Positions 8,601 through 17,454 of a DNA stretch of 64,000 nucleotides are shown piece by piece. The notes below the pieces were generated by a model. It did no database searches. It saw nothing but the letters and a program-made list of their open reading frames with translations, and was not told where the DNA came from. Source of the stretch: Rhodocyclaceae bacterium (GTDB lineage Bacteria; Pseudomonadota; Gammaproteobacteria; Burkholderiales; Rhodocyclaceae); the NCBI GenBank assembly GCA_016718525.1, contig JADKDD010000001.1, positions 248,001 to 312,000 of the forward strand. Reading direction: 5' to 3'. The translations under genes and the position numbers were made by a program. Position 1 is the first letter of the stretch, and each line of letters starts with the position of its first letter.

Positions 8601-9518
8601 ATGACTCGACTAAAAGCCGACTTGCTGATTGTTTTGGTCACCCTGATTTGGGGAACGACGTTTGTTGCCCAGAATTTGGCGATGCAATCATTGGGTCCCT
8701 CAATGTTCACGGGTATTCGATTTCTCATTGGTGCCACCGTTGTGGCACCATTTGCCTGGTTCGAGTGGCAGCGCTTGAAATATTCCGGTGTGCACCTGGA
8801 CAGGACCGACCTGGTTGTCGGAATTGGACTGGGCAGCTTGTTGTTTTTGGGCGCCGTCTGTCAGCAGACCGGGATTGTCACTACAACGGTAAGTAATGCA
8901 GGATTTTTGACCGGACTCTATGTTTTGCTAGTGCCTGCGTTGGCTTATTTGATCCATGGCGTCCGACCGCATATTTCATTGTTGCCCGCCATCGCTTTGT
9001 CCATCGCCGGAACCTGGCTGCTGAGTGGCGGCGCATTGTCGTCCCTTTCCATTGGCGACCTGTGGGTGATCGCCGGTACACTATTTTGGGCAGCGCATAT
9101 TCTTTACGTTGGTCGCGCGGCAGATCGCAAGGCAGCGCCGTTGTGCGTCGCTGTGCTGCAGTTTGTGGTTTGCGGGCTACTTGGCTGTGCATTTGGTCTT
9201 GCCACAGAACCATTTTCGATCGACAACATCAGTGAGGTGGGTGGCGCAGTGGCATATGCGGGAGTCCTGTCCGTGGGAATCGCATTTACCTTGCAGGTCG
9301 TTGCACAGCGCCACACACCGCCTGCAGATGCGGCGATTTTGATGAGTGCAGAGATGCTGGTCGCCGCCATCGCCGGTGCAATTTATTTGGGCGAACGCCT
9401 GACGTCAATCCAATGGACCGGGGGTATTCTGATATTGGTTTCGATCATGATTTCGCAGCTCGCACCGATGATCTATGTGGCGAATGAGCGGCGTTTGGCA
9501 GCAAAAAATCCGACCTGA
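8601..9518 (+). CDS. EamA-family DMT superfamily transporter
   Basis: 305 residues from the ATG at 8601, with ten predicted membrane helices arranged as two EamA repeats. The first begins ADLLIVLVTLIWGTTFVAQNLAM and the second around GDLWVIAGTLFWAAHILYVGRAAD. Members export amino acids or other small metabolites from the inner membrane. The substrate here is unknown. The start was chosen because the helix pattern begins directly after it. A longer frame from a TTG at 8547 would add a leader derived from the 25-bp repeat. The ribosome site is weak. Confidence 0.82.
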   Translation: MTRLKADLLIVLVTLIWGTTFVAQNLAMQSLGPSMFTGIRFLIGATVVAPFAWFEWQRLKYSGVHLDRTDLVVGIGLGSLLFLGAVCQQTGIVTTTVSNAGFLTGLYVLLVPALAYLIHGVRPHISLLPAIALSIAGTWLLSGGALSSLSIGDLWVIAGTLFWAAHILYVGRAADRKAAPLCVAVLQFVVCGLLGCAFGLATEPFSIDNISEVGGAVAYAGVLSVGIAFTLQVVAQRHTPPADAAILMSAEMLVAAIAGAIYLGERLTSIQWTGGILILVSIMISQLAPMIYVANERRLAAKNPT

Positions 9519-9666
9519 CCGCCAAGTTCCGGTTGAGTTACTGCCTATACCTGATCAGCGCCTTTACTAAAAGGTCACACAAGAAGCGCAGCTCGGAAAA
9601 CTACTGCTTCTGTTGATCACAAAGCATGACTTTTTACAAACTACCGTCTAGCTCAATGGATTTGGT

Positions 9667-11373
9667 GTGATGAGAACTTACCTTTGTGTGTTGATACTGG
9701 CGTTTTCGCTGTCTGCGCCGTTGGCTGATGCGGCGTCAAGACCCAATATCGTCATTCTGCTTGCCGACGACTGGGGACTGACAGATGTCGGTGCATTCGG
9801 TAGTGAGATTGCCACCCCCAATCTGGATGCACTGGCCAGGCAAGGCGCACGTTTTTCCAATTTTCACGTACTGGCAACATGCTCGCCGACGCGCTCGGTC
9901 TTGATGACTGGTGTCGATAATCATCGCAATGGTGTCGGCAACATGCCGGAATCAATGCCGGCTGAGCATGAAGGCAAGCCCGGTTATGAAGGTGTGTTGA
10001 GTGACAACGTGGTAACCATTGCAACCATGTTGAAGGACAACGGATATCACACCTATATAGCAGGCAAGTGGCACCTTGGAACAGCTCCCAGCCAGTTACC
10101 TGGAAATCGTGGATTTGAGCGCTCATTTATCCAGGCCGACAGCGGATCAGACAATTGGGAACATCGCCCTTATATGATGCTGTATGACAAGGCGCGCTGG
10201 TTCGAGCAGGACAAAACCGTAACGACCTTGCCTGCAGACTTTTACTCATCGAAATTTATTGTCGATAGGACTGCAGAATTCATCGGGTCCAATCTCGCAG
10301 ATGGCAAACCTTTCTTTGCCTATCTTGGTTTTCAAGCCAACCATATCCCGCTTCAGGCGCCAGCTGAATTCGTCGCTAAATACAAAGGAAAGTACGATGC
10401 CGGATGGGATGCATTGCGCGAGTCCAGACGCCAGCGCGCGATCGACCTCGGCATTATTCCAAAGGGGGCTGGCATGGCGCGCATGGCAAGCACCAAGGAT
10501 TGGAATGCCCTAAGCCCTGACGAAAAGCGCAAGCAATCTCACCACATGGAGGTCTACGCCGCTATGGCGGAGGCGATGGATTTTAATATCGGTCGTTTGG
10601 TCGACTATCTCAAGCAAAACGGACAATTCGACAACACCGTTTTTGTGTTCATGTCGGACAACGGATCCGATCCGGCGGATCCGTTCAATATACCGATCAG
10701 CAATATCTGGGTGAAAGCCAACTACACAACGGATGTCTATCCGCTCGGAGGCAAAGGCACTTTCTCGGCGAACGGGGCCAGCTGGGCGAGCGCCACGGTG
10801 TCGCCACTGAGTGGATACAAGTATTTTGGCAGTGAGGGAGGATTGCGTGTGCCACTCATCGTTTCGGGTTTGTCGGGTCAAGTAGGGGGGCAAGTCTCAA
10901 ACAGTCTCACTCGCGTTAATGATCTTGTTCCAACCCTGCTGGAAGCGGCCGGAATCCCCGCCCACAACGGTACCTACCGCGAACGTAAAGTCGAGCCAAT
11001 GGATGGGCGGAGTTTGGTTCCAATCCTGCAAGGCAAATCGGCCAGAGTCTATGGTCCCGAAGAAGCCGTCGGCTATGAGTTGTCTGGCTGCCAAGTGGTG
11101 TTCAAGGGGCCATTCAAGTTGGTCAGGAATATCCCGCCGCTAGGTGATCGAAAGTGGCGCCTGTACGACCTGGAGAAAGACCCCGGAGAATCCTTTGATC
11201 TTGCCGACAAGCTTCCCGACGTCGTTCAAGCGCAAAAAAGGACTATGAGAACTATGCCAACGCCAACCGGGTACTGCCGATCCCCGACGATTTCGATCTG
11301 CAGTCAGCAGCGCTGCGCTATGCGATGCATCACTACCTCCTGCCGAAACTCAAGAGCGCACTTCCGGCGATAG
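9667..11373 (+). CDS. Arylsulfatase (type I sulfatase), frameshifted near the 3' end
   Basis: The frame starts at GTG (9667) or the adjacent ATG (9670). It has a signal peptide (LCVLILAFSLSAPLADA), then RPNIVILLADDWGLTDVG with the metal-binding aspartates, and the active-site motif C-S-P-T-R near residue 72, whose Cys becomes formylglycine. GKWHLG and MSDNGSD segments complete a periplasmic sulfate-ester hydrolase. After DVVQAQ the frame degenerates at an A6 run (11234-11239). The -1 frame restores KDYENYANANRVLPIPDDFD and a C-terminal membrane helix (ALPAIVMVLMLIVGVFAF followed by RRRRK), ending with TAA at 11430-11432. So the intact protein was probably about 587 residues and membrane-anchored. 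Confidence 0.85.
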   Translation: MMRTYLCVLILAFSLSAPLADAASRPNIVILLADDWGLTDVGAFGSEIATPNLDALARQGARFSNFHVLATCSPTRSVLMTGVDNHRNGVGNMPESMPAEHEGKPGYEGVLSDNVVTIATMLKDNGYHTYIAGKWHLGTAPSQLPGNRGFERSFIQADSGSDNWEHRPYMMLYDKARWFEQDKTVTTLPADFYSSKFIVDRTAEFIGSNLADGKPFFAYLGFQANHIPLQAPAEFVAKYKGKYDAGWDALRESRRQRAIDLGIIPKGAGMARMASTKDWNALSPDEKRKQSHHMEVYAAMAEAMDFNIGRLVDYLKQNGQFDNTVFVFMSDNGSDPADPFNIPISNIWVKANYTTDVYPLGGKGTFSANGASWASATVSPLSGYKYFGSEGGLRVPLIVSGLSGQVGGQVSNSLTRVNDLVPTLLEAAGIPAHNGTYRERKVEPMDGRSLVPILQGKSARVYGPEEAVGYELSGCQVVFKGPFKLVRNIPPLGDRKWRLYDLEKDPGESFDLADKLPDVVQAQKRTMRTMPTPTGYCRSPTISICSQQRCAMRCITTSCRNSRAHFRR

Positions 11374-11480
11374 TCATGGTGCTAATGCTGATTGTCGGGG
11401 TTTTCGCTTTCCGACGTCGCCGCAAACAGTAAATCGATGTTGGGTGCAGGCAAAAAAGGTTTACAGCCGTATAAAAGAGA

Positions 11481-11511
11481 AAGGGCCGAGTTTCACAAGA
11501 AATCGGCCCTT
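11481..11511 (-). terminator. Rho-independent terminator of tRNA-Arg
   Basis: A 9-bp stem (AAGGGCCGA at 11481-11489 with TCGGCCCTT at 11503-11511) around a 13-base loop. On the minus strand it is followed by TTCTCTTTT, so it fits the tRNA-Arg transcript just upstream. It may also stop the arylsulfatase transcript from the other side. Confidence 0.75.
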
Positions 11512-11520
11512 CGGTATAAC

Positions 11521-11597
11521 TGGTGCGCCCGGAGAGATTCGAACTCCCTACCCCTTGGTTCGTAGCCAAGTACTCTATCCAGATGAGCTACGGGCGC
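11521..11597 (-). tRNA. tRNA-Arg (anticodon ACG)
   Basis: The minus strand reads a full cloverleaf: acceptor GCGCCCG pairing with CGGGCGC, D-arm AGCTCATCTGGATAGAGT, anticodon stem CTTGG/CCAAG with loop CTACGAA (anticodon ACG), T-arm GGGAGTTCGAATCTCTC, and an encoded 3' CCA. The A34 would be edited to inosine so that it reads CGU, CGC and CGA codons. Confidence 0.96.
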
Positions 11598-11611
11598 GTT
11601 TGAGGGGGCGA

Positions 11612-11640
11612 ATTATAGGGGAAGGCCGGTGGCCGCGCAA
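11612..11640 (-). promoter_or_regulatory. Promoter of tRNA-Arg
   Basis: On the minus strand TTGCGC (11640-11635) and a perfect TATAAT (11617-11612) are separated by 17 bp. A GC-rich discriminator (TCGCCCCC) follows, typical of stringently controlled tRNA promoters. It lies in the short gap after the ispH stop. Confidence 0.75.
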
Positions 11641-12573
11641 TTAGATCGATTGCAATTCTTTTGGCAGAGCGAAGTTAATGTTCTCTTCGACGCCGGTCAG
11701 TTGCGTTACATCGCTGGCGCCAAGTTCCTGCAGGCGTTCGACTACGCCGTTGACCAGAATTTCCGGTGCGGAGGCTCCTGCGCTGATTCCAATGCGAGGC
11801 GAACCTTTTAACCATGCGGGATCGATCTGATCGGCACCGTCTACCAGGTAGGCTTCGGCGCCATCTTTTGCCGCCACCTCGCGCAGGCGATTCGAGTTTG
11901 AACTATTTTTCGATCCTACAACAATCATTACGTCGACCTTCCCTGCCATGGCTTTCACGGCATCCTGACGGTTCTGTGTGGCGTAGCAAATGTCATCCTT
12001 TTTCGGTCCGACGATTTTTGGGAAACGCACTTTGAGTGCGCTGATGATGGTTGCTGCATCGTCTACTGAAAGCGTTGTTTGGGTGACGTAGGCCAACGGC
12101 GTGCTGTCAGCACCAACTGACAGACGTTCTACATCTACTACATCTTCGACCAGGTACATCTTGCCATCGGTTTGACCCATCGTACCTTCAACTTCGGGAT
12201 GCCCCTTATGGCCGATCATGACGATCTCGTATCCTTGCTTGTGCAGGCGGGATACTTCCAAATGCACTTTGGTCACCAACGGGCAGGTGGCATCGAAAAT
12301 ATTCAGTCCGCGCCGCGCCGCTTCGATGCGGACTGATTGAGGCACGCCATGCGCACTGAAAATCAGTGTTGCGCCATCGGGAACATCGTCAAGCTCTTCG
12401 ATAAAGATGGCACCTTTGGCCTTGAGATCATCAACCACGTAACGATTGTGTACCACTTCATGGCGGACATAGATCGGTGCTCCAAACTTTTCAAGTGCAC
12501 GCTCGACGATGGTAATGGCGCGTTCGACGCCGGCACAAAACCCGCGCGGATTGGCAAGCAAAATTTGCATCAC
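11641..12573 (-). CDS. ispH: 4-hydroxy-3-methylbut-2-enyl diphosphate reductase (LytB)
   Basis: 310 residues. IspH is the last enzyme of the MEP isoprenoid pathway and reduces HMBPP to IPP and DMAPP with a [4Fe-4S] cluster. The three cluster cysteines are in the standard contexts NPRGFCAGVERAI (near residue 13), DATCPLVTKVH and ICYATQNRQDAV. The conserved VGSKNSSNSNRL segment and the C-terminal GASAPEILV are also present. Length is normal. It overlaps fkpB by 4 bp and is the last gene of the ribF-ileS-lspA-fkpB-ispH row. A copy of the 25-bp repeat lies in frame inside it. Confidence 0.97.
   Translation of the reverse strand: MMQILLANPRGFCAGVERAITIVERALEKFGAPIYVRHEVVHNRYVVDDLKAKGAIFIEELDDVPDGATLIFSAHGVPQSVRIEAARRGLNIFDATCPLVTKVHLEVSRLHKQGYEIVMIGHKGHPEVEGTMGQTDGKMYLVEDVVDVERLSVGADSTPLAYVTQTTLSVDDAATIISALKVRFPKIVGPKKDDICYATQNRQDAVKAMAGKVDVMIVVGSKNSSNSNRLREVAAKDGAEAYLVDGADQIDPAWLKGSPRIGISAGASAPEILVNGVVERLQELGASDVTQLTGVEENINFALPKELQSI
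12095..12119 (-). repeat. Copy of the 25-bp interspersed repeat inside ispH
   Basis: The minus strand reads CAGTTGGTGCTG then ACAGCACGCCGTT, matching the consensus at 21 of 25 positions. TGTCAG and CTGACA flank the TTGGTG loop as a 6-bp stem. In the ispH frame it encodes SVGADSTPLA. Other IspH proteins have a charged linker of similar length here, so it may be convergence rather than insertion. Confidence 0.5.
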
Positions 12574-13004
12574 AGGATTCCTTTGATATCCACTTCGAAG
12601 CGCAGCACTTTGCCCGCCAGCGGATGGTTGAAGTCTACCAGTACGCCATTCTCGTTGCGCTCACGTACGATTCCGCTGAATTGTTGTCCGGCTGCATTCC
12701 TGAACTCGATTGTGCTCAAAACCTCGGTATTTACGCCTTCAGGCACGTCACTAAAAGGAAGTCGCTGTATCAGTTGCTGGTTGGGTACACCGAATGCCTG
12801 GTCAGGCGGCAGTTCGAATATGCGATGTTCGCCTGTGGAAACGCCAAGCAGGCAGCTCTCGAACGGCGGAGCCAGCTCTCCGGTGCCCATTTGCAGGGTC
12901 GCCGGCCCGCTTCCGAAAGTGCTGATGAACTCGACTCCATCCGAGTTCGTGACGCGATAGTGAAGCGTAATCAGACTGTCGGCGAGGATAACCTGCGTCG
13001 TCAT
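12570..13004 (-). CDS. fkpB: FKBP-type peptidyl-prolyl isomerase (SlpA/FkpB)
   Basis: 144 residues of the SlyD/SlpA branch of FKBPs. LITLHYRVTNSDGVEFISTF opens the domain, then ATLQMGTGELAPPFESCLLGVSTGEHRIFELPPDQAFG, and the RNENGVLVDFNHPLAGKVLRFEVDI end that is hallmark for this branch. It catalyses proline cis/trans isomerisation in the cytosol. It lacks the metal-binding His-rich tail of SlyD. It overlaps lspA and ispH by 4 bp each, so the three are translationally coupled. Confidence 0.93.
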   Translation of the reverse strand: MTTQVILADSLITLHYRVTNSDGVEFISTFGSGPATLQMGTGELAPPFESCLLGVSTGEHRIFELPPDQAFGVPNQQLIQRLPFSDVPEGVNTEVLSTIEFRNAAGQQFSGIVRERNENGVLVDFNHPLAGKVLRFEVDIKGIL

Positions 13005-13471
13005 TTTGGTACCACCTTGGTGTGGCGGAACTCCGCGATCAACATCAAGAAAACACCAATCGTGATCGCCGAGTCGGCAACGTTGAAGGCCGGGAAATGA
13101 TATCCGGCGCAGTGAAAGTCCAGAAAGTCGACAACCGCATCGAAGCGCAATCGATCGATCAGATTGCCAATGGCGCCACCGAGGATTGTGGCAAGTGCTG
13201 CCGGCAGCAAGCGTTCAGTGGCATGTTGGCGGAGCATAACCAGTAACCAGATGCTCACCGCTACTGCGAGCACGATGAAGAACCATTTCTGCCACCCGCC
13301 CGCACCGGCGAGAAAGCTGAATGCGGCGCCGCTATTCATCACCAGAACGAGATTGAAGAAGGGAGTAATCGCCTCACTCTGGAAAAGCGCATAACGGTCG
13401 AGTATCCAGTGCTTTGTGATCTGATCAACCACCACAATTCCTCCGGCAAGCATGAGCCAACGCAACATCAA
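13001..13471 (-). CDS. lspA: Lipoprotein signal peptidase (signal peptidase II)
   Basis: 156 residues with four membrane helices. The catalytic aspartates are in the usual motifs: GNLIDRLRFDAVVDFLDFH near residue 110 and FPAFNVADSAITIGV near residue 132. The conserved FFNLVLVMNSGAAFSFL segment is also present. It cleaves lipoprotein signal peptides in the inner membrane. Its substrates here would include the small lipoproteins at 29004 and 38384. It lies 28 bp after ileS and overlaps fkpB by 4 bp. Confidence 0.96.
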   Translation of the reverse strand: MMLRWLMLAGGIVVVDQITKHWILDRYALFQSEAITPFFNLVLVMNSGAAFSFLAGAGGWQKWFFIVLAVAVSIWLLVMLRQHATERLLPAALATILGGAIGNLIDRLRFDAVVDFLDFHCAGYHFPAFNVADSAITIGVFLMLIAEFRHTKVVPK

Positions 13472-13499
13472 TGCTGACCCTGGCGGTACGCTTGCAGAT

Positions 13500-16400
13500 T
13501 CACGCTACTCGACGCGGTTCGCCGCTACCAAAAAGGTTGGCTGTACAGCGGCCACACAACTCAGGATGTTCAGTCGAATGACCAACGTCGGAACGCCAGT
13601 GCCAGCATCGCGCACATTTGGTGTGGGTTGTCGGTTCAGCAACAATCGATGTCTCGTTGTCATCGGTGTTCATGATAAGCGTGACTTTCGAGCACACCAG
13701 CACAAAGCGCAGATCATTACCGAGCGAGGCCAGCGCCTCGTAGCGCTCACTATTGGCCTTGATGACAACCTCGGCTTGCAATGAGGAACCGATTTTTCCT
13801 GCTTCGCGCAAACCTTCCAGCACTTTTGTCGTCTCGCCTTTAAAGTCACGGATGATCTGCCAGCGCGCGACCAACGCTGCTTCATTGTCAGCTGCGGGTA
13901 AAACGTGCGGCGACGACAACATGACGCTGCGACCATCCCCCGCAATTGCCCAGATCTCTTCCGCCGTAAAGGCTAGTACCGGCGCCATCAAGCGGGTCAG
14001 CGTTTGTACGATATGCCACAAGGCGCTTTGCGCAGCACGGCGAGGGACTGATTTTTCACCCGTCGTGTATAGGCGATCTTTGAGGATATCGAGATAGAAA
14101 GAACCCAAATCCTCACTGCAAAAATTCTGCAAGGCCTGAATGATCTTGTGAAATTCAAAACTGGCATAGTCGGCATCGCATTGCACTTGCAAGCGGCGCG
14201 TCAGCGCAAGTGCGTAGCGGTCAATTTCCAGCCAATCACTTGGTGGCAACAGATCGTTCTCGGCATTGAAATCGGCAGTATTGGCCAGCAGAAAGCGCAG
14301 CGTATTGCGCAAACGGCGATAGACCTCTACGACCCGAGCAAGAATCTCTTTGGAGATTGAAAATTCGCTGGAGTAATCGGAGGCAGCGAGCCAAAGGCGC
14401 AGGATTTCGACGCCCAAAGTGTCGCCGACTTCCTGTGGCTCGATGCCGTTGCCGAGTGACTTGCTCATCTTGCGACCTTGGGCATCAACCGTAAAGCCGT
14501 GGGTCAGTAATGCCTTGTAAGGCGGCACACCGTCTATCGCACAGCCGGTGAGCAATGAAGAATGAAACCAGCCCCGATGCTGGTCGGAGCCTTCAAGGTA
14601 GAGGTCAGCGTGACGCCCGGTTGTCGCATGCGTATCCGGATGTGACCCCTTCAAGACGTGCCAGTGGGTTGTGCCGGAATCAAACCAAACGTCAAGCGTG
14701 TCATTGATCTTCTCGTAATCTGCAGCATCCGCGCCGAGGAATTCGCTCGCATCGGCAGCGAACCAGGCTTCGATGCCTGATTGTTCGACGCGTTGTGCCA
14801 CGAGTTCCATCAACTCGACTGTGCGCGGATGTAATTCGCCGGTGACTTTGTGCAAGAAAAAAGGAATTGGTACACCCCAGTTACGCTGGCGCGAGATACA
14901 CCAGTCGGGGCGATTGGCAATCATCGCGCGCAAGCGGGCTTGCCCCCATCCGGGATAGAAGGCAGTGGTGTCGATGCCAGCCAGGGCCAGTTCGCGCAGC
15001 GTTGCACCGTTCACTGATTGATATTGCGAAAGCTGATCAACAGCCCCCGCCCGGGTGGGGGACGGGGGGTGGGGGAGTGACTTACTTGCCTCCGATGTGG
15101 TTATGTTGCCGACGATGTCCATTCCGACAAACCATTGTGGTGTGGCGCGATAAATGATCGGTGTGCGATGTCGCCAACAGTGCATGTAACTGTGGGTGAT
15201 TTTCTCGTGAGCAAACAAGGCACCGACTTCAGCAAGTTTTTCCACGATGGCCGGATTGGCCTTCCAGATATGCATGCCGCCAAAAAATGGCAGATCGGCG
15301 GCATACACACCGTTGGATTGCACGGGGCTCAGAATGTCATCGACCGTAAAGCCGTTCTTGGTACACGAGACAAAGTCATCAACGCCATAGGCGGGGGCCG
15401 AATGCACGATCCCGGTACCCGCATCCAGCGCAACATACTCAGCGCAAAATACCGGTGAGCGTCGGTCGTAAAGCGGGTGGCTAAATGCAATGTGCTCCAG
15501 CGCGGCACCTTTGCATGTCGCAATGACGCGACCTTCCAAGCCAAAGCGCGTCAGGCAACTGGTCACCAGATCGTTGGCCAGTACCAACAATCCGCGCGAC
15601 GTTTCCACCAGCGCGTAGTCAAATTCCGGATGCACATTGATGGCTTGATTGGCTGGTATCGTCCATGGCGTCGTGGTCCAGATCACCGCGCTCGCTTTTG
15701 CCGGCAATGCATTTAAACCAAAGGCTGCAGCAAGCTTTTCCGGCTCGGCACAAACCAAACCGACATCGATGGCAGGGCTCTGTTTGTCAGCGTATTCGAC
15801 CTCTGCCTCGGCCAGCGACGAGCCACAGTCGAAACACCAATTTACGGGTTTCAGTCCTTTGAATATCCATCCATTCTTGACCATCTGCGCCAAGGCACGA
15901 ATCTCACCGGCTTCATTGGCAAAATCCATGGTGAGGTAGGGCTTGTCCCAATCGCCAAGGACACCCAGGCGAACGAAGCCCTTTTTTTGTACCTCAACTT
16001 GCTCTGCTGCGTATGCGCGGCACATAGCCCGAATTTTGTCGGCCGATAAGCCCTTTCCGTGCTGCACCTCAATCTTGTGCTCAATCGGCAAGCCATGGCA
16101 ATCCCACCCCGGCACATAGGGCGCGTCGAATCCGGCGAGTGTCTTGGAGCGGACCACGATATCTTTGAGAATCTTGTTGACCGCATGGCCCAAGTGAATA
16201 TTCGCGTTTGCGTATGGCGGACCGTCGTGCAACACATAACGCGGTCGGCCTTTGCTGGCTTCGCGAATCTGCTGATAGAGCTGTTTTTCCTGCCACTGAG
16301 CAACCCAGCCCGGCTCGCGTTTGGCCAAATCGCCACGCATTGGAAACGGGGTGTCCGGCATGTTGAGTGTCTTACGGTAGTCGATCTTGTTCTCAGCCAT
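13500..16400 (-). CDS. ileS: Isoleucyl-tRNA synthetase
   Basis: 966 residues. Class I motifs are seen: the HIGH equivalent HLGH in YANANIHLGHAVNKIL near residue 65, CYS/editing-domain signatures (WTTTPWTIPANQA, GIVHSAPAYGVDDF), KMSKS in GRKMSKSLGN, and a C-terminal zinc finger (CARCWHWRSDVG and CGRCTANLF). It charges tRNA-Ile and edits mischarged valine. The protein is longer than the usual 930-945 residues. About 33 extra residues, including SLPHPPSPTRAGA, sit between ATPQWFVGMDI and NGATLRELALAGI (roughly residues 431-463). The G-rich DNA at 15041-15080 encodes them. Neighbouring ribF ends 11 bp upstream. Confidence 0.96.
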   Translation of the reverse strand: MAENKIDYRKTLNMPDTPFPMRGDLAKREPGWVAQWQEKQLYQQIREASKGRPRYVLHDGPPYANANIHLGHAVNKILKDIVVRSKTLAGFDAPYVPGWDCHGLPIEHKIEVQHGKGLSADKIRAMCRAYAAEQVEVQKKGFVRLGVLGDWDKPYLTMDFANEAGEIRALAQMVKNGWIFKGLKPVNWCFDCGSSLAEAEVEYADKQSPAIDVGLVCAEPEKLAAAFGLNALPAKASAVIWTTTPWTIPANQAINVHPEFDYALVETSRGLLVLANDLVTSCLTRFGLEGRVIATCKGAALEHIAFSHPLYDRRSPVFCAEYVALDAGTGIVHSAPAYGVDDFVSCTKNGFTVDDILSPVQSNGVYAADLPFFGGMHIWKANPAIVEKLAEVGALFAHEKITHSYMHCWRHRTPIIYRATPQWFVGMDIVGNITTSEASKSLPHPPSPTRAGAVDQLSQYQSVNGATLRELALAGIDTTAFYPGWGQARLRAMIANRPDWCISRQRNWGVPIPFFLHKVTGELHPRTVELMELVAQRVEQSGIEAWFAADASEFLGADAADYEKINDTLDVWFDSGTTHWHVLKGSHPDTHATTGRHADLYLEGSDQHRGWFHSSLLTGCAIDGVPPYKALLTHGFTVDAQGRKMSKSLGNGIEPQEVGDTLGVEILRLWLAASDYSSEFSISKEILARVVEVYRRLRNTLRFLLANTADFNAENDLLPPSDWLEIDRYALALTRRLQVQCDADYASFEFHKIIQALQNFCSEDLGSFYLDILKDRLYTTGEKSVPRRAAQSALWHIVQTLTRLMAPVLAFTAEEIWAIAGDGRSVMLSSPHVLPAADNEAALVARWQIIRDFKGETTKVLEGLREAGKIGSSLQAEVVIKANSERYEALASLGNDLRFVLVCSKVTLIMNTDDNETSIVAEPTTHTKCARCWHWRSDVGHSTEHPELCGRCTANLFGSGEPRRVA
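15013..15112. repeat. Low-complexity insertion inside ileS
   Basis: About 100 bp with a core of G runs (CCCCCGCCCGGG, then GTGGGGGACGGGGGGTGGGGG, at 15043-15075), unlike the surrounding coding DNA. It is in frame and gives a Pro/Ser-rich linker in IleS. It resembles the G/C-run palindromic dispersed elements common in betaproteobacterial chromosomes, but I see no second copy in this window. Confidence 0.55.
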
Positions 16401-16411
16401 AAAAATATCCG

Positions 16412-17353
16412 TTAATGAGCAGCGGCAACAGGGGACGCAAAATAGGCGCGGACGTCCGCCACATCGCGGGCGATTTGCTCCTTGAGGAGATCCAGGGACG
16501 CGTATTTTTGTTCGTCGCGAAGTTTGCGTAAAAAGTTGACAGTGACATGACTGCCATAAATGTTCCGGTCGAAATCGAGCAGATGCACTTCCAAGACCGG
16601 CTTCAGACCGTCGGCCACTGTCGGGCGAACACCGAGACTCGCAGCACCCTGCACGTCACCCGCTGCGAGACCGGAAACGGTTACCGCAAAAACGCCGGAC
16701 AAAGGCAGCGTTGTATGTTTGAGAGCCAAATTTGCAGTCGGAAACCCTAAGGTCCGACCGAGCTTCTTGCCGTGCATGACGCGACCTGCGATGCAATAGG
16801 GGCGGCCCAGCAAGCTTGCGGCCCGATTGAGGTCGCCTCCAGCCAGCGCGTTGCGCACAGCAGAGCTGGATGCACGTTCGTCACCAACGGCATGTGTGCT
16901 CATGGCCTCGACGGTGAAGCGATGATCAATGCCTGCCTGACGTAGCATGGCAAAATCGCCAGCGCGGCCCTTGCCGAAGCGAAAATCATCACCAATCAAG
17001 AGGTGGCGCACTGACAATCCACGAACCAGAATCTGTTCGATAAAGGCTTGAGCGGTGAGGCTGGCAAATGCCTGATTGAATCGGCAAACATAGACCCTGT
17101 CGACCTTACATTCCGCGAGCAGAGTAAGTTTTTCACGCAGGCTGGACAGTCTTGCGGGTGCCTCGTCAGGATTGAAAAATTCGCGCGGATTTGGTTCAAA
17201 ACTCAAGACCGTAGCTGGCAGGGCGACTTCGCGGGCTTTTTCAGTCAATCGACGCAACAAAGCGCGGTGACCTTGATGGACACCGTCAAAATTGCCGATA
17301 GTGAGTACCGATGACATCTGGCTTAGTGCCGGGACGCCGCGAAAGAACTGCAT
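16412..17353 (-). CDS. ribF: Bifunctional riboflavin kinase / FAD synthetase
   Basis: 313 residues. The N-terminal FMN adenylyltransferase half carries LTIGNFDGVHQGHRALL near residue 20 and LLIGDDFRFGKGRAGDF near residue 120. The C-terminal riboflavin kinase half has GRVMHGKKLGRTLGFPTANLAL and the VLEVHLLDFDRNIYG motif. It makes FMN and FAD from riboflavin and ATP. The start matches the usual betaproteobacterial N-terminus (MQ-FRG-P). It heads the ileS-lspA-fkpB-ispH row, a widely conserved order. Confidence 0.95.
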   Translation of the reverse strand: MQFFRGVPALSQMSSVLTIGNFDGVHQGHRALLRRLTEKAREVALPATVLSFEPNPREFFNPDEAPARLSSLREKLTLLAECKVDRVYVCRFNQAFASLTAQAFIEQILVRGLSVRHLLIGDDFRFGKGRAGDFAMLRQAGIDHRFTVEAMSTHAVGDERASSSAVRNALAGGDLNRAASLLGRPYCIAGRVMHGKKLGRTLGFPTANLALKHTTLPLSGVFAVTVSGLAAGDVQGAASLGVRPTVADGLKPVLEVHLLDFDRNIYGSHVTVNFLRKLRDEQKYASLDLLKEQIARDVADVRAYFASPVAAAH

Positions 17354-17454
17354 GAGGGACTGCCAAAGCGCTTCGGGAAGGCTGAATTGTATCAGTCCCG
17401 CCTGGCAAAGCCGCCTACCAGCGGTTGTTAGCCAATGATTTGAGGGTTATCTGT

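Noticed and set aside
11234..11240. Programmed -1 frameshifting in the arylsulfatase as the preferred explanation
   Set aside because: No downstream hairpin or pseudoknot is evident and sulfatases are not known to use it. Indel or sequencing error is more likely, so it is kept only as one option.
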